A stretch of DNA of 64,000 bases. It comes from Branchiostoma floridae (Eukaryota > Chordata > Leptocardii > Amphioxiformes > Branchiostomatidae). The notes beneath the pieces were generated by a model. That model saw only the letters and a list, made by a program, of their open reading frames with translations. It did not search any database and was not told where the DNA came from. Where the stretch lies: the NCBI RefSeq assembly GCF_000003815.2, contig NC_049981.1, forward strand, positions 27,239,785 to 27,303,784, in the 5' to 3' direction. A program made the translations under genes and the position numbers. Positions 33,401 to 45,500 of the stretch are shown in pieces (the first letter of the stretch is position 1; each line of letters opens with the position of its first letter).

Positions 33401-36400
33401 TACTAATCTCCATATCAACACATCCATAAGCAATTGGAATTAGTTGTGCTATGTTTCTGACCAGTCATTACCCCATTGAAACTTTCCTATGAACAGATCG
33501 AGAATAAAAAAGTCAATAAAGAGCTATTTTTGCCAACCCAAATGTAGTTACAATGGAGATAGATATCGATTGCTTGATTGACTGATTGATTGATAACGAA
33601 TTAAAGACGCATTGTCTGACATTCCGTTCATTCAATTGTTCCGCGGCCGTTTACACTGGATTCTCTGATGCATGACTTTGGTCCTGTGGCCAGTCATCGT
33701 GCAAATAAAGCCAAATTAAGTTATCAGGTCCAGAAATAGGATCGCGTCATCGACACAACAATAGGTAGCACGTCTGACAAATGGGGACCTGTTATAGAGC
33801 ACAAAGATCAAGTTATCTTAAGCTGACGGCTTTTAACAAGTGTTAAGGGCAGTGGAATGTTAAGTGGAGCTTCTGTTCAAAAGAGAGGCGACGAACCGTG
33901 TAGCCCCTCACGCCGGGAGTCCGGGTTGGACGTGACCGTACATCTAGTCTATTCATGGTACCTGACAGGGGAGAACCGGCGCTGCCCAGTCTTTTCTTTC
34001 CTTTTGACTGTCCTGCTAATGAGTTCATTTACGCCTTCAAGATCGACCTTGAACTATCACCTCTCTCATCTTCTGTCCTTTGGTCTGTGTCCCTCCTTTT
34101 TTCCTGTTTGTATATGATGTATTTTTGTGCTTTTTTGGGTTGTTGTCTTTAGTATAAGGAGAGTGACCCAAGCATTTTGAGACAGATCTTAATCGGATCC
34201 TGAAATTATTCTAATGATCCTTGGGAATGACGATGGTGGGATATGAATAAGAATGATGGACAAATATGCGATGTTGCCAGAAAGGATAACAAATAACGAA
34301 AATTAGTGCTTCAGGCATTTAATTCAATCCAATGTTATACCTATATGTTCGGTTGTCGTGATGTCACGGGCAAACGACGTATGCAATACGCCATAGGAAA
34401 TGAAAGGAAGCCATTAGTTCCCTAGCTGCCGTACCACGCCAACATGAACGGCGCGCCATCCATACCAATGTGACACAGCGTACATAGTTACTGCGAAAAC
34501 ACGTCAGCGGCCAGACGGCACACCGGAATATTACTTGTCTAGAAGCTCACAATTGGACTAATGAGTTTAGTTTTCTGAAACCCCAACCCCATTCCTCAAC
34601 CACTGTGTTTATTCTATGATCAGTCCATATTTGCAATACTAAGCTCCGATATAAAAAATACATTGTGGTCATTTGCGTGATTGATTCAATATAAGACGTT
34701 TCCTACGTCAGTGAAATTATTCGCCGTGCAGCAACTGCCTGGACAACCATGAAGTTTGACATGTGTGTTGTATATTCAGACATTATGTTTAACATTTGTT
34801 AAAATGCAGCCTTGAGCGTGATTGAGCCATTTCTATATACAATATACATATCACAAATGCCAGACATATCCTGAAAGATTACGGTGTCATCGATATTGCC
34901 AAAAAGCTGTCGGATTTCTATCGGGAAGTTTATAACAAATTTCAAAACTCATAGAATACTGCGAAACTTTCGGATTCCTTTTCAGTAAATGTGTCAGAAA
35001 ACTTCCCAGACGAAACACTTCCAAAGCCTTTCTGATCCAGCGAATGGCCACGATGTGTCTTTTTAACAACAACACTTGGGTGATCCCATATCACACAGAA
35101 CACAGACACTAATATAGCTCAGATATCGGAGTTTTATGGCGTCCGCTATAATTGAATGGAGGAGAAAGGGGATGACTTTTGACACTGCGCTGAAGAGCGC
35201 CACCCTGAGCATGATTTGGCTTGCTTCGCTTGGGTGGCTTTTTGCCCGTGGAACCCAGCTTTGTGGTTAGAAAATGGTCAATTATACTTCCCCAGCTGCG
35301 ACCGCACGTATTCATAGCGAGCATAGGGCGACCTTGACCCATTGCATTTGTCTGCGACCCATTCAACAGTAACGAATTCTTGCTCCTTCGCAGCTTCGTG
35401 CCAACAAAGTAAATGTTAGCGCTGAAATATATATTCATGGGTAAAACCGGCACTCTGTTTTGTTCGCAGCATATTCCCATCGCACCTGTATACTACGGCA
35501 CTTTAGAGTCGTGCTCTTTCCACATGGATTACTAAAGCTTTACTAGTATACGTTTCTCTGGACACATAATCGCACATACGAAACAAGATCGTGCATACTG
35601 TACATGTTTTTATTTCATGCCGTAGCAATAATCAAAACTATACTCTGACTTTTGCCTCCAGGTGATTAGAATACACAAAGAGCACACACAACGCCGAGTG
35701 GTCGCCAACGACAAACATGGCCGACATCTCAGCATTCCGCTCAACTACCAGAGCGTTCTGTTTGAGAGAGTGCGGAGAGAAACAGGTACTTGTAATTGAG
35801 TGTGTTTGGACTTCACACCTTATCACGAATGGCCCAGTCCTTATCCCGACCTACCACAATATCAATGTAAAATGGCGCACGTACCAGACTGCAGTCACAC
35901 ACGGCCACTCGGTTATTTTCGAAAAGCATAATTGACGAACGTAACAGCGCTAAGGCATGCAAGGACACAGACAAGAAAGCAAATTTAGGTTGAACTTTCG
36001 GAATAATCATAACAAACTAAGATCAAACGTGACCAGATTTTAATAATGCTGAATCTGCCTAACCTTAACATAGCATTCGATATCTTCTTGTAAAAGTGAC
36101 ATTGATACACGAACAACGCTAGAGACAAAGTGCTGTTTTTCACAAAGTTAATAATGTTCAAAACTGACTGTGTTCTTTCGTTACCATCAGGAAGTATAGG
36201 GTCCTAAATGATTAAGCTACGAAAGTGTAATCTCTTAATTGTATCTTTTTCGTCTGACACAGACAAGAGACAGAAGAAAACTGCCGCCGCAGACGACCTT
36301 CCGGCCGCCTTCCCGATGACCATCGCAGATGTGGTAGCACAGTATCCCCTCCCGGTACTGGTCAAGATACACAGGTCTGAGGAGCTCCGCTTCAGCGTGG

Positions 36401-39265
36401 ATAACAGGTACATACAGTAGTGTACTTATAGTGTGCATGAGTAGTTTCATCAGGTTGCAAAGGCACGGAATTTATGTTTATACTACACGTTTGGGACTGC
36501 ATCTGTGAGCAGCGACACCTGCAGCTTCAGTAGAATGTGAACCAGTCAGAAATGCCCTGCGAGGAACGGGACAGACGAAACGAAATAGAGCAACGGTTGT
36601 GTAGTGTGTTTCGGCATTCATGTGACTTGGATGCAATATGCATTGCCCGTGATGCTGTTTAATTACTCGTTATCGTTGACGGGTAAATTTGAATTCGTAC
36701 GATGTAATTGCAGCCGCTTGATATGATATCACAGACATTTTCTGGACCTTAGCGTTAAAGAAAATCCCACAATGAAGATGTGGTTTACCGGATTAGACAA
36801 GAACAATGGAAACCTATATATGATATTTGGTTAGAAGCTGAAACGCATTCCGCATATATATTTTGCGCACCGTACATGAACGGTCCAGATCATCTAAATG
36901 TATGTGCAGACTAAGAAAAATGCGTAAGAGTGGCACAGGTCATCGTTACATGTAACATCAATGTCAATGGCGGGGTGTTCGGTTTCTCCCAAGGCAAATC
37001 TCACGGGGATTTTGTTTCATTGGAAGAGAAGAAGGTGGTGGTGATGTGGTGATGTTTAATGTGCCTTTCTTAAAACGCCATCATTCTGATCTGGGGTGTA
37101 TTGCAGGAAACAAGTACCGAGGTTTGACGTCATAGAGCTGACGGACCTTCAAGATGAAACCTATCTGCTTGGAAATACCATCAACAACGGTACGATACCT
37201 ACATGTTATTTCAATACTGTCTATTTTCACATCCCAATTTCAAATGTCTTTACAAATTTATGATCACTCCTATACCATGTATATTGTCAACCTGAGACCC
37301 GATTGACTCAAGGGATAGTTGAACGTATAAAACTGAAGGTACAAAACTTTGTAATCTAATAAAATGACACACAGCTGTGTACTACATGAATTATAATCCC
37401 TGCACTTGCAGCACATACGTATATAAATTTAGGACAGTTTATAAGAAACTGCCCAAGTGTAATAAATTCCACCTGCAAGAATGCAATATAAAGTCATACA
37501 TACATGTACATCATAACCTCTACCGTACATGTATAGTCTCTTGTCTTGAAGAGTACTAAGTAGTACAATTTCGTAGAGTTATCATACAGTAGAAGAAGTC
37601 ACCACAAATTGTACCTTATACTTTCTGTTGTAACTAGTATTCTGTTCCCTGTAGGCCTCTTGAGCAAGTCAGTGCTGGTTATCCCGATGTTCATGAAGTT
37701 GGAGCTAGCGGTAGCGGAAGGCTTGGTGGGAGGGGACGATGACCAGTGGCTGGAGTTGGTCGGCAGGTACGACCGGACGGTGGTCAGGTGTGTGGACTTC
37801 GAGCAGGCCTGCGGCAACAGAGGTACGGGTAATATAGTCTGGTCACCAACGCGTACGTTGCTGGTTCAGATTTTGACAGAAAATTTATTCAACTCAAACA
37901 TGTGGCTCGTTGTCAATGTAGTGTATAAAAACAAAAGGCTTCGTTGGTTGAATGTATTCATTACCGTTTTTTGAAGCCCCTTCCTTTTAAATGTGCTTGC
38001 TGTTGAAGTAAATACGATGAAAATGTTATTTACCAAACCGCGAACTTAAGTACGATTTGCCAACAGTAATCCGAAGGGAACTGGTACCTGAAGATAAATA
38101 AGAAAATGGTTCATTCTATCTTAACTCCGGTTGCCTTCATTTGCAGACATACTGATGTATCCTTCGCGTCTAGTTGAAGCGCGACAACATGTCCTAGAGG
38201 ACATTGAACCTCACGTTCTCAAAATCCACCCACTGTCGACGGACAAGACTCTGTGGCCGAGGCCTCTGTCTGACTCCGAGACACAGTTCAACACTCATCG
38301 GGTGCGCCACCGTCAGAGCCCCGAGGCCAAAGGCCCGGCCTCTCCAGTGCTCAGCTGGCCCATGACGGTGAGCGTCAGGGGTAATCAACGGAGTCGTCGT
38401 AAGGAGGTGGAAGAGGAAAAGTCGCAGAGGCGGGCCTCTGCTGACCTGCTGTCCGCTAATGATGAAGATCTATCCGCTGCGGACGATCTCGTGGTTCCGG
38501 AAGGAAAGACCAGGTATCGACAAGCACCAGAGGGTGGGCCTAAACAAGATGTCGCAAAACCACGCGAGATCATAGCGGCCTCAACAAGTGGTCAGAGAGA
38601 GCGACGAAAGACACCCACACAGGAACCTCAGCCGATCAATGCCACTACTCGTACGGCAGCTTTGAAGCCCCGGATCAAAGAACCAAAGCAAGAATACGAG
38701 CACCCACCCTCCGCACCTATCAAGCCTTCCCCCACTATGAAGTATGCAGGTCTGTCAGAGGTTCCCGAAGACACAACGGCCCTAAATGTCGACGATCTGT
38801 CGGACTGCCTCAGGCTGCTAAAACTCGACAGGTAGGATAAATCTATACAAACCACTTTATAGGGAATTGAAACGTCGGAGCGCCAAATCCTATTTGCACA
38901 ATAGGACGTAATTATAAAAGGGACTCTGCACTTTTATCAACAGCCGTTAGATGTCGCTCTTGTCTAGGGCTGTAAAATCTGGGGTGCTGTACGCGTTGTG
39001 CATTTTCACTTTACGAAAACGTTTTACTTTTCTTCTAACATACATTTATCAAATGACCTTCCTACACGAAAGGGAAAATCAACTAATTAAGCCGTCTTCT
39101 TATTATTTTTTGACGCACAGTTTCGTCAACGTCTTCAAAGAAGAAATGATTGACGGGAAGCTCCTGATGGATTTGGATCGACGCATGCTCATCAACGACC
39201 TTGGTATGAACGAGTTCCAGGCGACCAAACTCCTGAGGTTCCAACGGGGCTGGCGCCCAAAGTGA
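27445..39265 (+). CDS. GAREM-like adaptor: CABIT domain plus C-terminal SAM domain
   Basis: Seven coding exons: 27445-27588, 35662-35785, 36263-36407, 37107-37189, 37655-37822, 38147-38831, 39121-39265, all with GT/AG borders and consistent phases, giving 497 aa. The N-terminal half (MARLENVGWSPRRYTLREFL, PKIVKVTQG, HLSIPLNYQSVLF, FPMTIADVVAQYPLPVLVKI) matches the CABIT domain of GAREM/THEMIS proteins. The C-terminus (LSDCLRLLKLDSFVNVFKEE, then ENDLG-type core and a final FQRGWRPK) is a SAM domain ending like vertebrate GAREM. GAREM proteins bind GRB2 and regulate EGFR-MAPK signalling. The linker, mostly on the 685-nt exon, is charged and much shorter than in human GAREM1 (about 876 aa). Intron 1 is 8 kb and contains the assembly gap. 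Confidence 0.85.
30281..30380. other. Assembly gap of 100 N
   Basis: Exactly 100 N, the usual placeholder for a gap of unknown size. It lies in the first coding intron of the GAREM-like gene, 38 nt left of a MITE cluster that may have caused the break. Confidence 0.98.
30419..30618. mobile_element. 200-bp MITE with TTACACATAGCC ends
   Basis: The left end is TTACACATAGCCTCCCGACC and the right end contains GGTCGGGAG then GGCTATGTGTAA. The termini match those of the 897-bp element at 17778-18674, so the two are probably related deletion derivatives. It ends where family A copy 2 begins. Confidence 0.7.
30618..30823. mobile_element. MITE family A, copy 2 (206 bp)
   Basis: It has the same GGTCACATTTCCAAAC and CCCGGCC termini as the element at 506-707, with the interior inverted (GAAACGAAAAATTAAA here against TTTAATTTTTCGTTTC there). 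It abuts the TTACACATAGCC element with no intervening sequence. It lies in the long first coding intron of the GAREM-like gene. Confidence 0.8.
32181..32992. mobile_element. 812-bp inverted-repeat element flanked by TA
   Basis: The ends are CCCCCTTCACA and TGTGAAGGGGG with weaker inward pairing (TATACGATCTTCGG against CTTCCGATCGAATCG). The dinucleotide TA flanks both sides. The interior is rich in CGATCG-like words and has no transposase. A TA duplication suggests mobilisation by a Tc1/mariner- or PiggyBac/IS630-like enzyme; which one is uncertain. Confidence 0.78.
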
Positions 39266-41409
39266 GGGGACATGAAAATGCTAACATGGATGGTGTGACG
39301 AGTAGATGAAGAATAATCAATTAAAAATTATAAGACGTGAGCCAGAAAATAGCTGGTATTCAATTTGTATAAATTGTGTTATCCCCGATTGTATTATTCC
39401 AAACAGTGGATATATTATCATTATACAGATAGATGTTGCGAAATATGACCTGTACTTTTTTGACTTCAAATGGGGATGAATTTTGCTGTCGACCTAAGTA
39501 GCAAGAGAATTTTCCACCCAGGTCACCCATAGCCCACTCTACCCTTTATCATGTCCAAACATTGGCATTGTTGTTGTATTTGTAAATCTCTTCGGTGTTT
39601 TTTGATGTTCAAACATTTTATGACCTGAAAAACTTCGGTATGACACGGACAATGAACCATATCCATATTTCCCCTAGGATCATTCAAAGCCTACATATAC
39701 TACAAGAAGCAATTTCTGGGATCAGCTCTTTTCAAGTTTATTGACATGTGCATAACTTTCAAGTCTTAAGAAGTTCATATAATTATGAATCATGATGCGT
39801 CAGTAATACTAGTAACCACCCAGCACTATAGACAATGCTCACGTCCTAGTAACGTGAGTGCATACACCAAAGACTTACAAGAAAGTAATTACGAGTTACC
39901 CACTGAAATGCCAATGTTGATTGCTAGTTCTAGTGATTCTGTCACCAGCCAATATGAACAGTGTATACGTACGTTCTTGAAGCATATCACCACATGCACA
40001 GTGCTTTACATGTACAATGGATGCTTCAACGATGGTATTGAGATACAAAGTTACGTTGTAACCTAGTTCTTTTACAAATACTGAAAACGTGTACCAATGA
40101 AAACACTGTCCTGTACTTTACATCGTCATCGACCAGATAAGCAAAAGAATGGAAGTAGAATATTTTGACGAAGCTGCTAAGATATCTGCCTTTTAAGCAT
40201 GGTTGCTATCCGTCGGGCGTATCTAGAAAAATACACATTTATTTGTTTTGAGAAACACACCTAATTCCGCCTACTTAGGCGTTAAACGTTTACCGTTCCC
40301 AAACGCTTTGTAAATGTACATTGTATCTATTTTTGTTAATCATAGTTTATATATTCTCAACCTGATCATGCTTTGAAAGCAGTTAACGTTTGAGTTGTAT
40401 CATAAGACAAGACTCATTTTTTTGCTCGTTTTGCATTTATAAGCTACAAGAACATATCATCACATCACGAGCTCAGGCTGTAAGTTGTTACAGTAAACAC
40501 ATGATATGATTTGTTTGTGATCACGAATGAGCTGGTCTCAGTCATGTTTGTGTTCAGAGTGTTAAGTAGTCAATTTGACGGTCTTGTGAACCACTTAGAA
40601 AAATATTATAAGTCGAATGTTGTAATGTACAAGTGCCGTGTTTGCGTAATGTATAAAGAATTTTCCGTGAGATTTTGTGTTTGGTGACAATTTTTCTTAG
40701 ATGTTTCCATCTTTTCATGAACGATATTATTCTCAATCTTTAAAAGAATCACTTATCGTTTCCAGGATATATCTATCAATTAGTCAAATTAAATGTCACA
40801 GTCATGTTGCAAAGTATTTTAAGCTGTCAGTATATACTGATCACCCTACTACATGTACCTTAAACGTCTAAAGTAAACTAAGGTAGCCATGGGCCATACA
40901 CGCAATAAATGTTGCTCTTTTCGATAAACGTAACTCATCACATTTTGCTAACACTACGTTGGCAGTAGGTAGGAGGTCTTCAAACTCTAGTTGAGTGAGA
41001 CAATTGCGACAAAATCCCAAAGCTAACGATGTCATGTATACGTTAACTTTAACTTTAACTTTAACTTTAACTTTAATATACGTACAACCCACATTCTAGC
41101 GTCTACCACTGTCACGCTTTAAGTTAACGACCAGGCTGTTGACGAGTGCAGAAATCACCGACTAGTCTTTAAGCCACCAGTGGCAAATTGTATAACGTTA
41201 CTCTTTTGACCCTTTGGATATTGCCATGCACCGGTAAATCTACTTTGAGATTACAAGTTACCTACATACCCTCGTCCTCTTGCCCCAAACGGTCGAACTA
41301 AGGATGAAGCATGACCCTTTTTTTTATGATAGCTGTTAGTGCGATCATGCGGCTTCGCTACCACAGCTTGTCCAACCACGTTCAGCGGTGATACGGCGAC
41401 ACTTTATCA
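39266..41409. other. Intergenic between GAREM-like gene and LRPAP1: no gene seen
   Basis: AT-rich DNA with only short unsupported frames and the AACTTT microsatellite. No clear AATAAA was found directly after the GAREM-like stop codon. Confidence 0.55.
41045..41078. repeat. (AACTTT)n microsatellite
   Basis: Five uninterrupted AACTTT units in intergenic DNA. Confidence 0.9.
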
Positions 41410-42405
41410 GGGTTTACGGAAAAGGCTGGGCTGTCTACCTGGGCTGTCTACATGGGCTGTCTACCTGGGCTGGCTATCACGTCAGGCTACTTGGACCTAC
41501 GAAAGCCCATTGGGACAAAAGCTATTTTAGCAGTAGGGGTTGTTTGAAGGGTCACGGTGAACCATATCCAGTTGCTTGAGTAACTACTTTTTGGTGGATC
41601 TGTGTGTTATTATGTGAATGAGCTATGTGAAGTGGCAGTGTGTGAAGGAGCTGTATGTGAAGTAGCTGTGTTTGAAGGAGTTGTGTATGCTACATAACCC
41701 AGAGGTTCTGGGTTCGAATCTGTTGATATGCCACTGATCTTGTGCGCTTGGGAAGGGCTCTTAACACGACTTTCCTCCCTTCACTAGGGTAGAGAAAAGA
41801 GTACCTAGCTTCGGTAAGGGCCCTCCCTCAGATAGGGCAAAGAACCCACCACACTTACGGAAAAGACTAGGGGTCCTTCCTTCCCAGTGTAAGTGGTTCA
41901 AAACCTTAAGTCCTATGGCCACACCTGGGGTAATTGCTGTCGTATTGAGGTCACCTGAGTTAGCACCGAATGGCAGCAGTTCCAGACCCTCTAGCAACGA
42001 TTATTTTAAGCTCCTCACAATTCAATTGTCGATCCTTATGTATGGCGCAGAAGCCTGGACCATGACAGCCACTAAAGAAAGGCTCCTGGACGCCTTTGAC
42101 CAACTAGCCACCAGTCTTAAGACTAATCCAATCAGCCGATAAGTCGTGTTAATACTATAGCCCTTCCCAAGGGCACAAGATCGCTGGCATATCAACTGAT
42201 TTGAACCCAGAACCTCTGGGTTATGTAACACGCACAATAGCTTCACACATAGCTTCTTTATTGAGTACAAACAATCCCTACTGCTAAAACAGCTTTTGTC
42301 CCAATGGGCTTTCGTAGGTCCAAGTAGCCTGACGTGATAGCCAGCCCAGGTAGACAGCCCAGGTAGACAGCCCAGGTAGACAGGCCAGCCTTTTCCGTAA
42401 ACCCT
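41410..42405. repeat. 1-kb inverted structure with SINE arms and reverse-transcriptase scrap
   Basis: Left arm 41410-41551 (GGTTTACGGAAAAGGCTGGG, tandem GGGCTGTCTACCT units, GGCTATCACGTCAGGCTACT) is repeated inverted at 42263-42405. A second inverted pair, 41690-41765 and about 42155-42232, has tRNA-type SINE features: GGGTTCGAATC, a B-box-like motif, then TTGTGCGCTTGGGAAGGGCT. Between them the plus strand reads ILMYGAEAWTMTATKERLLD (about 42030-42095), typical of a non-LTR retrotransposon ORF2 tail. It ends about 140 nt upstream of the LRPAP1 start codon. Confidence 0.78.
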
Positions 42406-42437
42406 ACTTTATCATTCATGCGGTACAAGGGGTGGGG

Positions 42438-42450
42438 AGGTCAAAGGTTA
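42438..42450 (+). promoter_or_regulatory. DR1-type nuclear-receptor site upstream of LRPAP1
   Basis: AGGTCAAAGGTTA is a direct repeat of AGGTCA-like half sites with one spacer base, the form bound by HNF4 and RXR heterodimers. It lies 96 nt upstream of the start codon. This is a motif match only. Confidence 0.35.
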
Positions 42451-42545
42451 AACGGGTGATTCAAAGTCAGTGGGAAGCAGAGGACCGCACGCAGATTATA
42501 CCCTACTCACTCACAGTTTGTTCGGCCAGGTCTTCGTCTATCACC

Positions 42546-45500
42546 ATGATATCTTCACACTTTTATGTTCACCTTGTCCTTCTAGTCGTCTGTGCCCAAC
42601 TCTGCTTAACTGGAGCTGGCAAATATTCGAAAGAGAAGAACGATTTTCACCCGAAGGAGAAGCGAGATCGTGAGTTTCGCTCGGCAAAGGTGCAGGCCGC
42701 ATGGGAGAAGGCACAGAAGGTGAGAGCAGTCGCCTACCAGCTTTCGTTTACCTCCTTGCATTGCTTTAATACAGAATAGGACGTGTGCACATGCATTGTA
42801 TTTGGATCCTTGTAATTTGGTTGTAAATATGGGAGTAAGTATAACCAGGTCGTACATTTTCTCATGTGTACAAGAATACGTAACTTCCGCCCCTCCCCCT
42901 TGAAAAGCAAATTAATCGTGTTTCCTTTTTGCTGTGTCTTGTGTTTTGGGTACGCCCCGGAGACAGGTACATGGTAGTACCGTTAGAAAAACAAACTTGT
43001 AGCGTCTTTAAATGGAGCTTTTTCGTGTGTGTATTCATTGTGAAATAAGCATTTGACGTCCACGAAAGTAAATGTTATTTTTGTATAGTAGTACTGAGTA
43101 GCTAAAGCCATACGTATGTAACGGTACACATTGTATACATGTAGCAAACCGTAAATGGAGTTACTTTCTGTTCCCAGGCCCTTTTTCGCTAGCACTGCAG
43201 ATGTATTTTGTCTAAATAGAATGGCAAGTTAAAGAAGTTTACTGGATGTAACAGAAGAAAAAGATATCTATCTATGCCATGTCACACACTGATTGGTCAC
43301 ACTTACACTTACATTTGTAATTTAGTATGCTACAGGTGGCACTAGTTAAACTTAACAACAGGGAGATGATAAATTCTTCAAATAACTCTGGATCCTCTTT
43401 CACATAAATCATTTACATCAATATATCAAACATCCCCTATTGTTTTTTTCGGAGCATTAAGGAAAGAACAAGATGAAACTGTATTTTAGTACTGTTGATT
43501 AAAGCTTTCTTTGTGTAAGCAAGCGTGCAAGTTGAGTAAGCACTGTTAGTGGGACATGATGAGTTGGCCTAGTCTGATTGGGGCAGGCTTTATTTAATTA
43601 CACACTGCTCACGTGATGCACACAGTCTGTGTAAACTTAAAATGGTTCAGCGGCTGACAAAGAATTACCAACATCTTATGTTACTTGTTGCGGGATTGGC
43701 AGTGTTCAGACATAGAGGATGAAATAAGTTCTGTGGGACTCAGAGAACTTTCCAATAGCTAACCTTAATTAACTTAAGTTAGGCAGAAATAATACCTGTT
43801 CTTTAGGGGAATGGTCAGAAGAAATCAAATGAAGACAAGCAAGTGAATTGCAATTGGGAGCTACAAAACATATGGTACGGATGCATTAATGATGATTTCC
43901 CCAAATTTGTGATAGAACAAAAAAAATGCTGAACATCCTTCAGCGTCACTGCTTCTTGCAGCTGTTTGTGCGACAGTCCTTTGCAAGTTCATTTACAATA
44001 CAGGCAGAAAATGGGGCACTGATATTTGTGTGAACCGCTATCATTATCATCATCGCTAGACAACGTCAAGATGTGCCATCTTCTCTTTAATATCTGCAAT
44101 AGTTGCTCTGTGCTGAGCTGCAGAACTTTCCAGCAGTTTTTCAGCCTCCTGTTTTTCACCTTCTGGCTGGGCTACTTCAGCCTTCAGGGTTTTAACCACC
44201 TTGGCTAGACGTCACGATAAGATGACACAAATGGGAGCAAAGTATTATGGACTGCAGTTGCCACCTAGTAGTGTCATTCCAGACAACTAACAGTATTAAA
44301 TGTTTTGTTTTTCTCTGCTCAAAGCTTGTGTCTGAGGCCAAGCTGGCCGAGCTCCACAGTGACCTGAAGTTACACGAGATGGAAGAGTTCAAGTGGAAGA
44401 AACTGAAGGCAGAGGGGGGAGACCAGGATGGAGAGAAGGAGGCAAACCTGAGAGAAAATCTTCTTAGTGAGTGATTTGGCATCTAAGGGGTTACTAAGAA
44501 TTATTAAATCATTAAGTTAAGATCTGTGTACTGGTAGCCTTTATGAGGTATGTTCCATCATTGAAGACTACTTTTATTTACTTTTGTTTAGGGTATCCAC
44601 TAGCCTGGGTACCATCCGGATAGTAGTTCGCTCCTATGTTCGCTTCTGCTATCGTGAGACGTGCGCATTCAAACGGTTTGGTGGTAACATCAGTTAATGA
44701 GCGAATGTAGGAATGGGTTCTAGAGCGCTTGTTCGATGACAACAGGCCTCCCACGAGCGGGCGGAGGGCTTGTCCGGTGTTGGAACATCTGTTCGAACGA
44801 GCGCTTGAGAACCCATTCCATAATTCGCTCATGTGGGGACCAATCAGCGTGTGCTTCCACTTTTTGTACGATTCCAGACGTTGAGATGGTTCGCGTTCCC
44901 AGACGGAAACACAGTGAAGCGACTGTATATAGTGTATAGTAATGTCAGAGCTAGAAGCGACTGTATATAGTATATAATGAACGCCGGAGCAAACTACTTT
45001 CCGGATGGTACCCAGGCTAGGTATCCACAGTATATTCTTGTCATTAGTGGCTAAATTTTTTTTGCTTACTAATGACAGAAAAGATTGAGCCAGCACTTAA
45101 AATGGAAGATGCTACTTCTCCTTTCTATATAAAAAAGAAAAGAAAAATAAACCAAGATTTCTTTCTCTAGAACTGATGTCCAAGTATGGGATAGATGGAG
45201 GCAAGTATGAGCAAATGAGATCTAGAAATGATGTGGAGATGAATATGAGGCATGCCAAGGATGCAGCCAGGGAGTTCACAGACCACAGGATCAAGAAAAT
45301 CTGGATGAAGGCGCAGAAGGTGAAGAATGTCAATTTATTCTTAAACATGATAAATTAATAAAAAAAAAAAACTGGATTTTAATGACTTTGTTTTGTGTGT
45401 ACGTACTTTGTCCGAAGTATAAGCCCCTAGGCCCATTTCCACTAGACTCTGATATGGTCCCTCATTGCAGTTAAGTTTTTATGTTACCTTCACAGAAGGG

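Larger units (their letters stand above)
27589..35661. other. 8-kb first coding intron of GAREM-like gene
   Basis: Holds the N gap, the MITE pair at 30419-30823 and the 812-bp element. Scattered reading frames of 60-120 codons, for example minus 35109-35480, have no recognisable domain and no phase-consistent splice partners. I see no nested gene. Confidence 0.6.

Noticed and set aside
35109-35480. 123-codon minus-strand frame in GAREM-like intron
   Set aside because: No family resemblance and no consistent splice sites.
44578-45096. 172-codon minus-strand frame
   Set aside because: Spans a palindromic element with its target duplications; no domain and no splice partners.
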